Origin: Chloroflexota bacterium
GTDB taxonomy: Bacteria; Chloroflexota; Anaerolineae; UBA4142; SHND01
Reading direction: 5' to 3'
DNA: 64,000 bases
Assembly: GCA_004295045.1 (NCBI GenBank)
Contig: SHND01000011.1
Location: forward strand, 62,001 to 126,000
Made by a program: the position numbers and the translations under genes. The stretch's first letter is position 1. Each line of letters opens with the position of its first letter. Shown piece after piece: positions 43,386 through 51,334 of the stretch. The notes beneath the pieces were generated by a model, which ran no database searches, was not told the origin of the DNA, and saw nothing but the letters and a program-made list of their open reading frames with translations.

Positions 43386-44336
43386 ATGCATATCCCCGAC
43401 GGCTTTCTGTCGCTGGGAATCGCGCTGGGCTTGTGGATTGTGACGATTATTGTTATAGCCATCTCATTGCAGCGAGTGAGTAAAGATTTGGGACCCCGCC
43501 AGGTGCCGATGATGGGCGTCGTGGCAGCGGCAATTTTCGCGGGACAGATGTTGAATTTTCCGGTCGCGGGCGGCACATCGGGACACTTGCTTGGCGCGGC
43601 GTTGGCGACAATTTTGCTCGGACCCTATGCCGCGGTCTTGGTAATGACGTGTGTGCTTGGCGTGCAAGCGCTATTGTTCCAGGATGGCGGTTTGCTCGCC
43701 TTGGGCGCCAACATTTTCAATATGGGAATTGTTGGCGTAGTCGTGACGCATTTCGTTTATCGCACGGTGCGCAATCTCGGCGGCGGCAAGCCATGGACGA
43801 TTTTTGTAGGCGGTTTCTTGAGCGCGTGGCTCTCTGTCGTGTGCGGAGCATTGATCACCGCGCTCGAACTCGCGCTTTCGGGCACAACCCCCGCGAACAT
43901 TGCGATCCCTGCTATGGGCGGCATCCACGTGTTGATCGGGCTGGGCGAAGGATTAATTACCGCCGGCGCACTGGCATTTTTGTACGTTACGCGTCCCGAC
44001 CTTTTGAAAATTGGTGAGGAAAAACCGGCCGGCAGTGGAATCTGGCTTGCAGGTTTGGTGATCGCCGTAGCGATTGCGATTGCATCGCCCCTTGCATCCA
44101 GCTTTCCTGATGGCTTGGAGTGGGTCGCGGAGCAGCAGGGCTTTTTGACCAACGCTCAAAACGCGCCGTACCACATTATTCCCGACTATGTGTTCCCCGG
44201 AATCCAGAATGAGGCGCTTGCGACAATTGTTGCCGGGATTGTTGGAACGCTGATTGTTGGCGGCGTGGCGTTCGGGATTGCGTATGCGCGCCGCAATCGC
44301 AGCGCGACCACGAACTATGAGACCATTGCAAAATAA
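43386..44336 (+). CDS. cbiM: CbiM/NikM-type ECF substrate-binding membrane protein, PDGLE-fused
   Basis: 316 aa from the ATG at 43386, which begins MHIPDGFLS, the family's start; in known CbiM/NikM proteins the N-terminal Met and His2 bind the metal. Several helices follow, and the end has a PDGLE-type domain (FPDGLEWV and a last helix), so the separate CbiN/NikN is fused here. The better ribosome-binding site (AAGGAG, 43342-43347) lies before an ATG at 43356, ten codons upstream, separated by a run of nine C. Hence the start is unsure. Nickel or cobalt importer. Confidence 0.85.
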   Translation: MHIPDGFLSLGIALGLWIVTIIVIAISLQRVSKDLGPRQVPMMGVVAAAIFAGQMLNFPVAGGTSGHLLGAALATILLGPYAAVLVMTCVLGVQALLFQDGGLLALGANIFNMGIVGVVVTHFVYRTVRNLGGGKPWTIFVGGFLSAWLSVVCGALITALELALSGTTPANIAIPAMGGIHVLIGLGEGLITAGALAFLYVTRPDLLKIGEEKPAGSGIWLAGLVIAVAIAIASPLASSFPDGLEWVAEQQGFLTNAQNAPYHIIPDYVFPGIQNEALATIVAGIVGTLIVGGVAFGIAYARRNRSATTNYETIAK

Positions 44337-44417
44337 ATTTCACACATACCTTCCACCCATTAATCACCAACGCGGTCGTAACGCAGTTTCGCGATAACCA
44401 TTTCGCCAGCGTCTCGA

Positions 44418-45224
44418 ATGCACGTTCATTTTCTCGATCCGTATCACAACGGCACAAGTTTAATCCACCAGCTTGATCCTCGGGTCAAGCTGGTTTTTAC
44501 GTTAGCGTTTATCGTCACCGCTTCGCTCTTGCCTTTTGGTGCGTGGGCGGCGTACATTTTACTGCTGGCGATTGTCTTTTCAGTTGAATTGCTCTCCGAC
44601 TTGGGCATTCGTTATGTATTAAAGCGCGCGTTCTTGGCGACGCCATTTGTGTTGGCAGCGTTCCCGCTGATTTTTACTGTGCCGGGCGTCCCACTTTTTA
44701 GCTTTTCAATTGGACCATGGACGCTGACGGTAACTTTGGAAGGGGTGGAACGCCTACTAAGCATCGCGTTCAAATCGTGGGTCGCGGTGCAAATGGCAAT
44801 CGTTCTGGCAGCAACCACTTCGTTTCCGCAACTGCTGCAAGCGATGCGCGGCATTGGTATTCCGCGTCTCCTTGTCGCCATCATCGGTTTAATGTGGCGT
44901 TATATTTTTGTGTTGGCGGATGAGGTCTTGCGCTTGCTGCGCGCGCGCGCTGCGCGCAGTGGCGCGTCGCCGGAAATTGGCAAACGTGTCGGCGGTTCAA
45001 TTGCGTGGCGCGCCCGCACCACAGGCGGCATGGCAGGGAATCTGATGATGCGCGGTTTTGAACGCGGCGATCGCATTTATGCCGCGATGTCTGCGCGCGG
45101 CTATGATGGTGAAGTCCGCGCCTTTCCGCTTCCGCCCGTGCCGAGAATTCAGTGGCTGGGGCTCGGCGGCGCGGTAATCGTACTGTTGTTAATTTTGTCG
45201 CTTGGCATTTTACTAACGCGCTGA
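44418..45224 (+). CDS. cbiQ: ECF transporter transmembrane protein (CbiQ/EcfT)
   Basis: 268 aa with about five to six helices. N-terminus MHVHFLDPYHNGTSLIHQLDPRVKLVFTLAF is characteristic of CbiQ. The coupling motif includes ARAARSG and SARGYDG, the paired Ala-Arg-Gly type signatures that contact the ATPases. It connects the CbiM substrate protein to the ATPase encoded next. Confidence 0.93.
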   Translation: MHVHFLDPYHNGTSLIHQLDPRVKLVFTLAFIVTASLLPFGAWAAYILLLAIVFSVELLSDLGIRYVLKRAFLATPFVLAAFPLIFTVPGVPLFSFSIGPWTLTVTLEGVERLLSIAFKSWVAVQMAIVLAATTSFPQLLQAMRGIGIPRLLVAIIGLMWRYIFVLADEVLRLLRARAARSGASPEIGKRVGGSIAWRARTTGGMAGNLMMRGFERGDRIYAAMSARGYDGEVRAFPLPPVPRIQWLGLGGAVIVLLLILSLGILLTR

Positions 45225-45231
45225 GGATAAA

Positions 45232-45942
45232 GTGCATCACACAATTGATGTTGAAAATTTGATTTTCAAATATCCGGATGGCACACATGCGCTGGATGGC
45301 ATCTCATTTCACATTGCGCCCGGAGAAAAGGTTGCGCTTGTCGGTCCGAATGGCGCAGGCAAGTCCACGTTGATTTTGCATCTCAACGGCATTTTGCAAG
45401 GACAAGGCATGGTGCGTGTCGCTGGACTTGAGGTGATTGAAAAAAATTTTGCGCGTGTGCGCGCCGCCGTCGGACTCGTCTTTCAAGACCCCGACGATCA
45501 ATTGTTTTCGCCAACCGTGTTTGATGATGTCGCCTTTGGTCCGATCTATCAGGGCTTGAGCGAAGCCGAAGTGCGCACGCGCGTCTCTACCGCGCTTCAT
45601 GCCGTACAAATGCAAGATTTCGCGCCGCGCGTTTCACATCACCTCAGCGTGGGACAAAAAAAACGCATCTCGATTGCGACGGTGCTTTCGATGCAGCCCG
45701 AAATCTTGGTCCTCGACGAACCAACGGCGGGACTGGATCCGCGTGGGCGACGCGAACTCATTCAACTCTTGCGCGAATTGCCCCAAACAATGTTGATTGC
45801 CACACACGACTTGCACATGGTCGCGGAACTTTTGCCGCGCACGCTGGTCATGGACAATGGTCGAATCGCCGCGGATGGCAACACGCTCGCGCTGTTGAAC
45901 GATGACGCGTTGTTGCGCGCGCACGGATTGGAAAAACCGTAA
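45232..45942 (+). CDS. cbiO: ECF transporter ATPase (CbiO/NikO)
   Basis: 236 aa ABC ATPase: Walker A GPNGAGKSTL, signature LSVGQKKRISIA, Walker B ILVLDEPTAGLD and H-loop THD. It starts with GTG, preceded by GAGGATAAA. It is the only ATPase gene of the set, so it probably works as a homodimer. It ends the cbiMQO operon, convergent with znuB. Confidence 0.93.
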   Translation: MHHTIDVENLIFKYPDGTHALDGISFHIAPGEKVALVGPNGAGKSTLILHLNGILQGQGMVRVAGLEVIEKNFARVRAAVGLVFQDPDDQLFSPTVFDDVAFGPIYQGLSEAEVRTRVSTALHAVQMQDFAPRVSHHLSVGQKKRISIATVLSMQPEILVLDEPTAGLDPRGRRELIQLLRELPQTMLIATHDLHMVAELLPRTLVMDNGRIAADGNTLALLNDDALLRAHGLEKP

Positions 45943-45971
45943 CGCGCGCACACACTTTTTTTCGGAATAAT

Positions 45972-46841
45972 TTATTCTGCCGGCGCGGACGCAACGGCGT
46001 TCCTTCGCCCAAGCACATTCCAAATCAACCCACGCTGCGGCGCAAACAAATACGCGATAAAGAAGAAAATCGTTGCCGTCAAAACGACTGCCGCGCCCGA
46101 AACAATATTCAGATAAAACGAAAGATACAAACCAATTATCGAAGCCAACGCGCCGAGCGCGGCAGACACCACCATCATCGCGGGCAGTCGCCGCGTGAGC
46201 AAATACGCGGTCGCAGCCGGTGTCACCAACATGGCGGCAACGAGTCCGACGCCAACTGTTTGCATGGAAACGACGACCGCAAGCGCGATCAGGATCAGCA
46301 AAACATTTTTCAGTCGTTCCACAGGCAAGCGCAGCGTTGCGGCGAGAACGGGGTCGAATGAAACGACGAGGAGCTCTTTGTACAACAAAACGATCGTCAG
46401 CAACACCACCGCGCCCAATACGGCGATCAAAATCAAATCAGTGTCACTCACGCCCAACACATTTCCAAATAGAATGTGCGTCAAATCGAGCGCATAGGTT
46501 TTTATCGTACTGATCAAAGCAACGCCGAGTGACAACGTCGCGGCAAACAGAATTCCAATCGCAGTATCTTCTTTGATCGTGCCGCGTCGTGTGAAAAAAC
46601 CGATGCCCAACGCGACAACAATCGCGGCGATGAGCGCGCCAATCAGAATCTCCCCTTTCAGAATGTATGCGACGGCAACGCCCGGCAAAATCGCGTGCGA
46701 CATGGCATCGCCCAAATATGCCATACCGCGCAAAACGACATAGCAGCCCACCACCGCGCACAAAATTCCAACCATCACCGACGCCAACATGCCGCGCTGC
46801 ATAAATCCGTACATCAATGGCTGCGTGAGAATTTCCATCAT
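45972..46841 (-). CDS. znuB: Zinc/manganese ABC transporter permease
   Basis: 289 aa, eight to nine helices. YLGDAMSHAILPGVAVAYIL and VGVGLVAAMLVTPAATAYLL are signature helices of the ABC-3 permeases of Zn and Mn uptake. The start at 46841 overlaps the ATPase stop by 4 nt (ATGA). Last gene of the Znu operon; zinc is inferred from the Zur-like boxes and operon order. Confidence 0.92.
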   Translation of the reverse strand: MMEILTQPLMYGFMQRGMLASVMVGILCAVVGCYVVLRGMAYLGDAMSHAILPGVAVAYILKGEILIGALIAAIVVALGIGFFTRRGTIKEDTAIGILFAATLSLGVALISTIKTYALDLTHILFGNVLGVSDTDLILIAVLGAVVLLTIVLLYKELLVVSFDPVLAATLRLPVERLKNVLLILIALAVVVSMQTVGVGLVAAMLVTPAATAYLLTRRLPAMMVVSAALGALASIIGLYLSFYLNIVSGAAVVLTATIFFFIAYLFAPQRGLIWNVLGRRNAVASAPAE

Positions 46842-47680
46842 CGTTCGATCAACTCCAACGCCGGTGATTCCCCTAACGTGTGCGGCGCATCGCCTGCGCA
46901 GCAATCGTCCACAATCATTGTGCCCTCGACAAACATCGCGTGCGTGCCAAATGCACGTATCAAATTTTCCGTTGTGAAAACTTGCGCAGGCGCGCCATAC
47001 GCAATCACACTGTGATTCAGCAGCAGCACGCGGTCAAAGCGCGCGGCGGCGAGATTCAAATCGTGCGTCGAAACGATCAGCGTCACGCCTTGTGCCTTGA
47101 GTTGATTCAACAACTCTAGCGTCGCTTCTTGCGTTGTCGCATCTACTCCGGTGAACGGTTCATCCATCAATAAAATGTGCGGCTCTTGCGCCAGCGCGCG
47201 GGCGAGAAAGACGCGCTGCTGCTGTCCGCCCGAAAGTTCGCCGATGGGATAATTTGCCAGATTGGAGATGTTCATTTCGACGAGGGCGCGCTGGACTGCC
47301 TCACGGTCTCGTTTCGTGGGACGTTTGAACCAACCGAGCGCGCCATAGCGCCCCATCATCACAACATCGTTCACGCTCACGGGAAAACGCCAGTCCACTT
47401 CTTTACGCTGTGGCACGTACGCCACTCGCAAGCGTTCGCTCTCCTTGTGTGCGCCCAACGCGGCATCATGAATAAATATTTCGCCGCGTTCAATGGGTAC
47501 AAGTCCAACAAGCGCTTTGAACAATGTTGATTTCCCTGCCCCGTTCGGACCAACGACGGCAACACGCATACCTTGCGGCACGCTGAACGAAATATTTTCC
47601 AACGCGCGGCGCGCGCCGTTGTTGTACGAAACAGAGAGATTGCGAATTTCGAGATGAGCGGGGGAATTAGAGTAAAGCAT
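46838..47680 (-). CDS. znuC: Zinc/manganese ABC transporter ATPase
   Basis: 280 aa. Walker A GPNGAGKSTL, signature LSGGQQQRVFLARALAQEP and Walker B ILLMDEPFTGVD are present. The C-terminal extension after about residue 215 is long. I chose the ATG at 47680 as it begins the conserved domain (SPAHLEIRNLSVSYNN); an upstream in-frame start lies inside the repeat array and is less likely. It is coupled to znuB. Confidence 0.9.
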   Translation of the reverse strand: MLYSNSPAHLEIRNLSVSYNNGARRALENISFSVPQGMRVAVVGPNGAGKSTLFKALVGLVPIERGEIFIHDAALGAHKESERLRVAYVPQRKEVDWRFPVSVNDVVMMGRYGALGWFKRPTKRDREAVQRALVEMNISNLANYPIGELSGGQQQRVFLARALAQEPHILLMDEPFTGVDATTQEATLELLNQLKAQGVTLIVSTHDLNLAAARFDRVLLLNHSVIAYGAPAQVFTTENLIRAFGTHAMFVEGTMIVDDCCAGDAPHTLGESPALELIER

Positions 47681-47690
47681 GGAGATTAAT

Positions 47691-47765
47691 GATTGGCTGA
47701 TTCGGTAATTGGCTGATTCGGTGATTGGCAATTTCTATCTGCTATCTGCCATTCGCCATCCGCTA
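47691..47765. repeat. 8-nt then 7-nt tandem array
   Basis: Five 8-nt units of the type GATTGGCT and GATTCGGT at 47691-47730 are followed by four 7-nt units (TCTGCTA, TCTGCCA, TTCGCCA, TCCGCTA) up to 47765, reaching the ZnuA stop. It lies between the znuA and znuC genes. Confidence 0.75.
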
Positions 47766-48695
47766 TTTCAACGCCTCTACAATTTTTTGCGTATCATATT
47801 CAAGCATTTGGATGTACGTCGGCGCAGGTCCGTTCGGTTCGCTCAGCGAATGAGTGTAGAGCCCCGTGAACACGCGCGCACCGGTCTCTTGCGCAATTTG
47901 GTCTGCGAGCTGCGGGTTCGCGTTAGCTTCAACAAAAACTGCTTTTGTCTTGGTCGCCTTGATTGCATCAATCAGTTCTGCAAGTCCTTTTGCTGGGGTG
48001 GAATCTACTGAGCTGAAACTCGGCACAATCATTCCCACGGTCTCGAAACCGTATCGGTCGGCAAAATAGCCAAGCGTATCGTGATCTGTGACGAGTTTGC
48101 GATCCGCTTTCGGAATCGCAATGACCTGCTGCCGAATCCTTTGGTCGAGCGCGTTCAGTTTGACGATATATGCGTCGGCATTTGCTTTGTAAATCGCCGC
48201 GCCCGCAGGATCAATGCGCGTCAAGCCATCCCGAATGTTTTTTGCATACTGCATCGCGTTGGTCGGGTCCATCCAAAAATGCGGATCGTTGGAATTTTCC
48301 TCGTCGTGCGGTTCGTTGGATTTCACTGCGCGGCTCGTCAATCCTTTCGATGCTTCAATGAGTTGATAGTTGCCGCCCGCGTTCTCTAACAATCTGTTTA
48401 AAAATAGTTCAAAGCCCGCGCCATTGACAATCAATCCATCACTTGACGCGATCTTGCGGACATCCTGCGGCGTCGGCTCAAAGCTGTGGGGATCCATTCC
48501 AATGGGCATCAATGTTTCAATTTGGATGCGCTCTCCGGCAACATTTTGGGCAATGTCGGCGAGGAATGATTCAATGGCAATTACTCTGATAGGCGATGCA
48601 GCATTTTTGATGGGCTCTTCGCTTGGCGCGCACGCGCTTACCAAAAATCCAATCACCAAAACAACCGCGCCCCAACGCATGGTCAAACGAAACAT
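47763..48695 (-). CDS. znuA: Zinc/manganese-binding lipoprotein of ABC transporter
   Basis: 310 aa, signal peptide ending in LVSAC, a lipobox. Cluster A-1 solute-binding domain: GMDPHSFEPTPQDV (metal His), DPHFWMDPTNAM (metal His) and VTDHDTLGYFADRYGF (metal His) give three His ligands, with an acidic residue near EANANPQLADQIA. This pattern is that of Zn or Mn binding. Transcribed with znuC and znuB, downstream of a Fur/Zur-family gene. Confidence 0.92.
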   Translation of the reverse strand: MFRLTMRWGAVVLVIGFLVSACAPSEEPIKNAASPIRVIAIESFLADIAQNVAGERIQIETLMPIGMDPHSFEPTPQDVRKIASSDGLIVNGAGFELFLNRLLENAGGNYQLIEASKGLTSRAVKSNEPHDEENSNDPHFWMDPTNAMQYAKNIRDGLTRIDPAGAAIYKANADAYIVKLNALDQRIRQQVIAIPKADRKLVTDHDTLGYFADRYGFETVGMIVPSFSSVDSTPAKGLAELIDAIKATKTKAVFVEANANPQLADQIAQETGARVFTGLYTHSLSEPNGPAPTYIQMLEYDTQKIVEALK

Positions 48696-48720
48696 CGTTC
48701 ATCCTCTTGAAGCATACCGT

Positions 48721-48741
48721 AATTGAAAATCATTTTCATTT
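48721..48741. promoter_or_regulatory. Fur/Zur-type box of the znu operon
   Basis: TGAAAAT-C-ATTTTCA is a perfect 7-1-7 dyad at 48724-48738, extended with one mismatch to 48721-48741. It lies about 30 nt upstream of znuA. This is the symmetry expected for a Fur-superfamily repressor. Confidence 0.75.
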
Positions 48742-48764
48742 GCAAAAGATAAAAAAAAGAGACG

Positions 48765-49250
48765 CTATTTGTGGTTGCGCGGCGGAACCGTGCGGCGTAT
48801 CTGCGTCACGCCGCGCGGCGAGCGGCTCGAACAGTCAGGACAGCGTCCCATCAATTCGAGCATATGCACATTGATTTCGTAACCTGTTTTGCGCTGCAGG
48901 CTGGCAATCAGCGGCGCGAGGTCGCAATCCTCGAACTCTTCCGCTCTGCCGCAATTAGAACAAACGAGATGGTGCGCGTGTCCCTGCCCCGTCGCGATAT
49001 AGCTGTGACAGCCATCGCTAAAGTGAACGCGTTGAACGTAGCCATATTCTGTCAACAAGTCGAGGGTGCGATAGACGGTGACCAGTCCGAGATGCGGATA
49101 TTTTTTGCGGGCGCGTTTGTGAATCTCTGCCGGTGTGAGATGATGGTCTGCCGCCGCGATGATTTCGAGAATCGCTTGACGCGGACGCGTCAGCTTGCGC
49201 CGATGTTCGCGCAAACCGTCGCGCATTCCGGAGGAAACGAGGGTTGCCAT
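48765..49250 (-). CDS. Fur-family regulator, probably Zur
   Basis: 161 aa. Winged helix (RRKLTRPRQAILEIIAAADHHLTPAEIHKRARKKYPHLGLVTVYRTLDLL), then GHAHHLVCSNCG and CPDC, the structural zinc ligands. Directly upstream of znuA on the same strand with a dyad on each side, so Zur-like zinc-dependent repression is likely. Fur cannot be excluded without metal data. It is longer than the other Fur-family protein in the window by the C-terminal tail. Confidence 0.88.
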   Translation of the reverse strand: MATLVSSGMRDGLREHRRKLTRPRQAILEIIAAADHHLTPAEIHKRARKKYPHLGLVTVYRTLDLLTEYGYVQRVHFSDGCHSYIATGQGHAHHLVCSNCGRAEEFEDCDLAPLIASLQRKTGYEINVHMLELMGRCPDCSSRSPRGVTQIRRTVPPRNHK

Positions 49251-49255
49251 GCTAG

Positions 49256-49272
49256 TTGAAAAACTTTTTCAA
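49256..49272. promoter_or_regulatory. Perfect 17-nt Fur/Zur-type palindrome
   Basis: TTGAAAAA-C-TTTTTCAA, a perfect 8-1-8 dyad, ends 5 nt upstream of the Fur/Zur gene's start codon side (49250). It resembles the znu box and suggests autoregulation. Confidence 0.75.
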
Positions 49273-49295
49273 TTAGAATTATACCTGAAAGGATA

Positions 49296-49329
49296 AAAAA
49301 ACAAAATCCATCCGATGTGGATGGATTTT
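49296..49329 (-). terminator. Terminator of the GH13 gene
   Basis: AAAATCCATCC and GGATGGATTTT flank a 5-nt loop; on the minus strand it is followed by a T-run. It begins at the amylase gene's stop codon. Confidence 0.88.
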
Positions 49330-50791
49330 AGTGTGGTGAATGAGCCGACCAAACTACGCCGTCACGCGCCGGAATTTCAATATGGCGCAAGATTCCGCTT
49401 TCGATCACGCGCGTTTCGTCGCTCCATTCTTCAAGCACGTGCGTGCCTTCCAGCAAAATTGCGCCAACGTTCAAATCGAGCTCTGCGAGTTGTTCCCCAG
49501 CATTCAGCGCGACGATCAGCGTCTCTCCTTCCAGCTGCCGCGCGAACACATAAATTTGGTCTTGCGCATGCAGCCGCGCATAGCCACCGGGACGGCGAAG
49601 GACATGATATTTTTTTCGCAGCGCAATATATTTTTTAGCAGTCTCGAACAAATCATTGTCCCACTTGCTCTTTTCCCAAACCATGCCGCGTCGGCAATCA
49701 GGGTCAAGCCCGCCCTCCATGCCAATTTCGTCGCCGTAATAAATGGTTGGCGCGCCGGGATACGTGAACATGGCAAGCCATGCGAGCTTGAGCGCCGTTT
49801 TGTCGCCTTTGGCAATCGAAAGAAACCGCGCCGTGTCATGACTGTCCAGCAAATTCATTTGCGCGTAAGTGATTTCGGGATCGTACCACGTCTGCACCTG
49901 TTCCAACAAGTCAGCGAATTGTTCCGCATCCGCAGTTGTGACATCACCATAGCTGGAACCTTGCAGCAGCTCTTTCGCCGCGTGTTTCAAACCGACGCAG
50001 TACGAAAGCGCAGCGCGCGTGAATTGATAATTCATCACCGCATCAAACTGATCCCCTTGCAGCCAACGGTCAGCACGATGCCAAATTTCACCGACGATGT
50101 AAGCAGCAGGATTGAGCGCTTTGACGCGCGCGCGAAACTCTTGCCAGAACGAATCATCGTCAATTTCCCCCGGCACATCGAGCCGCCATCCGTCCGCGCC
50201 CTGCGCAATCCAATATTCACCAACGCGCATGATGTATTCGCGCACCTGAGGATTAAACGTATTGAGTTTTGGCAGCGCTTTGAGGTTCCACCACGCGGCA
50301 TAGCCCTGCTGTCCGTCCTCGTAGGCATGCAGCGGAAATTTGGTAAAGGTGAACCAATCGAGATACGGCGACTCTTTACCATTTTCGAGCGTGTGATTGA
50401 AATAATAAAAGCCGCGCGAGGCGTGATTGAAAACGCCGTCAATCACCACGCGAATATTGCGCGCGTGCGCGGCGTCCAACAATTTTCTGAACGCGTCATT
50501 GCCGCCGAGAATTGGGTCCACCTGAAAATAATCGTGCGTGTGATAACGATGATTGGCGGTGGATTGAAAGATGGGACAAAAGTAAATGGCGTTGATGCCA
50601 AGTTCGACGAGATGGTCGAGGTGTTCGATGATGCCAATCAAATCACCGCCTTTGAAACCGTGCATTGTTGGCGGCGAATCCCATGTTTCGATGTGATGCG
50701 GCTTGTCAACAAACGCGGACCTGGCAAAACGGTCCGGAAAGATTTGATAAAAGATGGCGTCTTTGACCCAATTGGGAGTGGTGACGGACAT
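49328..50791 (-). CDS. GH13 alpha-amylase family glucosidase
   Basis: 487 aa from the ATG at 50791. N-terminus PNWVKDAIFYQIFPDRF is typical of neopullulanase/cyclomaltodextrinase-type GH13 proteins without a signal peptide, so cytoplasmic. The nucleophile Asp lies in DGWRLDVPGEIDD, the acid/base Glu in YIVGEIWHRAD and the third Asp in LLDSHDT. A short C-terminal beta domain follows. It would degrade maltodextrins; the maltose-type ABC transporter 3.4 kb away would be its supplier. Longer start to 50824 is possible. Confidence 0.92.
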   Translation of the reverse strand: MSVTTPNWVKDAIFYQIFPDRFARSAFVDKPHHIETWDSPPTMHGFKGGDLIGIIEHLDHLVELGINAIYFCPIFQSTANHRYHTHDYFQVDPILGGNDAFRKLLDAAHARNIRVVIDGVFNHASRGFYYFNHTLENGKESPYLDWFTFTKFPLHAYEDGQQGYAAWWNLKALPKLNTFNPQVREYIMRVGEYWIAQGADGWRLDVPGEIDDDSFWQEFRARVKALNPAAYIVGEIWHRADRWLQGDQFDAVMNYQFTRAALSYCVGLKHAAKELLQGSSYGDVTTADAEQFADLLEQVQTWYDPEITYAQMNLLDSHDTARFLSIAKGDKTALKLAWLAMFTYPGAPTIYYGDEIGMEGGLDPDCRRGMVWEKSKWDNDLFETAKKYIALRKKYHVLRRPGGYARLHAQDQIYVFARQLEGETLIVALNAGEQLAELDLNVGAILLEGTHVLEEWSDETRVIESGILRHIEIPARDGVVWSAHSPH

Positions 50792-50884
50792 GCGTAGATG
50801 GGGAGTGGGGAAACAGGTAAGCAAGTAGACAACGAAAAAAGGTAATACCTGTCTACCCGTTTCCCTATCTACCTATTTTCCTTT
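50792..50884. repeat. Short-period intergenic array (8 nt)
   Basis: The gap between the GH13 and VOC genes is made of 8-nt-spaced words such as TCTACCCG, TTTCCCTA and TCTACCTA, with GTAGAC and GTCTAC arms that can pair. Same architecture as the heptamer arrays. Confidence 0.6.
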
Positions 50885-51259
50885 TTACATGTTTCCTTCC
50901 AATGGTTCAACAAATTCGATTCGATTGCCAAACGGGTCGTGCGCGTAAAAACGATGATAGCCGATGAATAAATCATCGTCTTGGGTTGCATAGCCAGCTG
51001 CGTTCAATTTTTCGCGCAGCGCCGCGAGTCCCGCCACCGCAAAGGCGGGATGCGCTTTGGCGGCGGGGCTAAAATTTTCTTGAATGCCGATGTGTAACTG
51101 CTGACCATTTCCAAACTCGAACCATACTCCGCCGCGTTTTTTCAATTCGGGCGGTTTCTCGATTTCGAGCAAGCCCAACAGTTCGCCGTAAAATTTACGC
51201 GCTTGCGCTTTACAAGCGCGCGGCGCCGCCAGCTGAATGTGGTGAATGCCGGTGAGCAT
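50885..51259 (-). CDS. VOC-superfamily (glyoxalase-like) protein
   Basis: 124 aa. LTGIHHIQLAAPRA, FYGELLGLLEIEKPP and FYAHDPFGNRIEFVEPL are the beta-alpha-beta-beta-beta VOC pattern, with His and Glu metal positions (H6 or H7 and E near the end). Small members act as glyoxalases, thiol transferases or resistance proteins; the role here is unknown. It stands alone. Confidence 0.82.
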   Translation of the reverse strand: MLTGIHHIQLAAPRACKAQARKFYGELLGLLEIEKPPELKKRGGVWFEFGNGQQLHIGIQENFSPAAKAHPAFAVAGLAALREKLNAAGYATQDDDLFIGYHRFYAHDPFGNRIEFVEPLEGNM

Positions 51260-51262
51260 GTG

Positions 51263-51297
51263 TGATTTATGATTTTGGATTTCTGATTTAGGATTTT
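51263..51297. repeat. Tandem heptamer array
   Basis: Five words beginning GATTT (GATTTAT, GATTTTG, GATTTCT, GATTTAG, GATTTTG) at exact 7-nt spacing. A palindromic stretch with TAATTCATAA follows to 51335. Confidence 0.75.
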
Positions 51298-51334
51298 GCG
51301 CTTAATTCATAAAGCGTAATTCATAAATCAAAAA

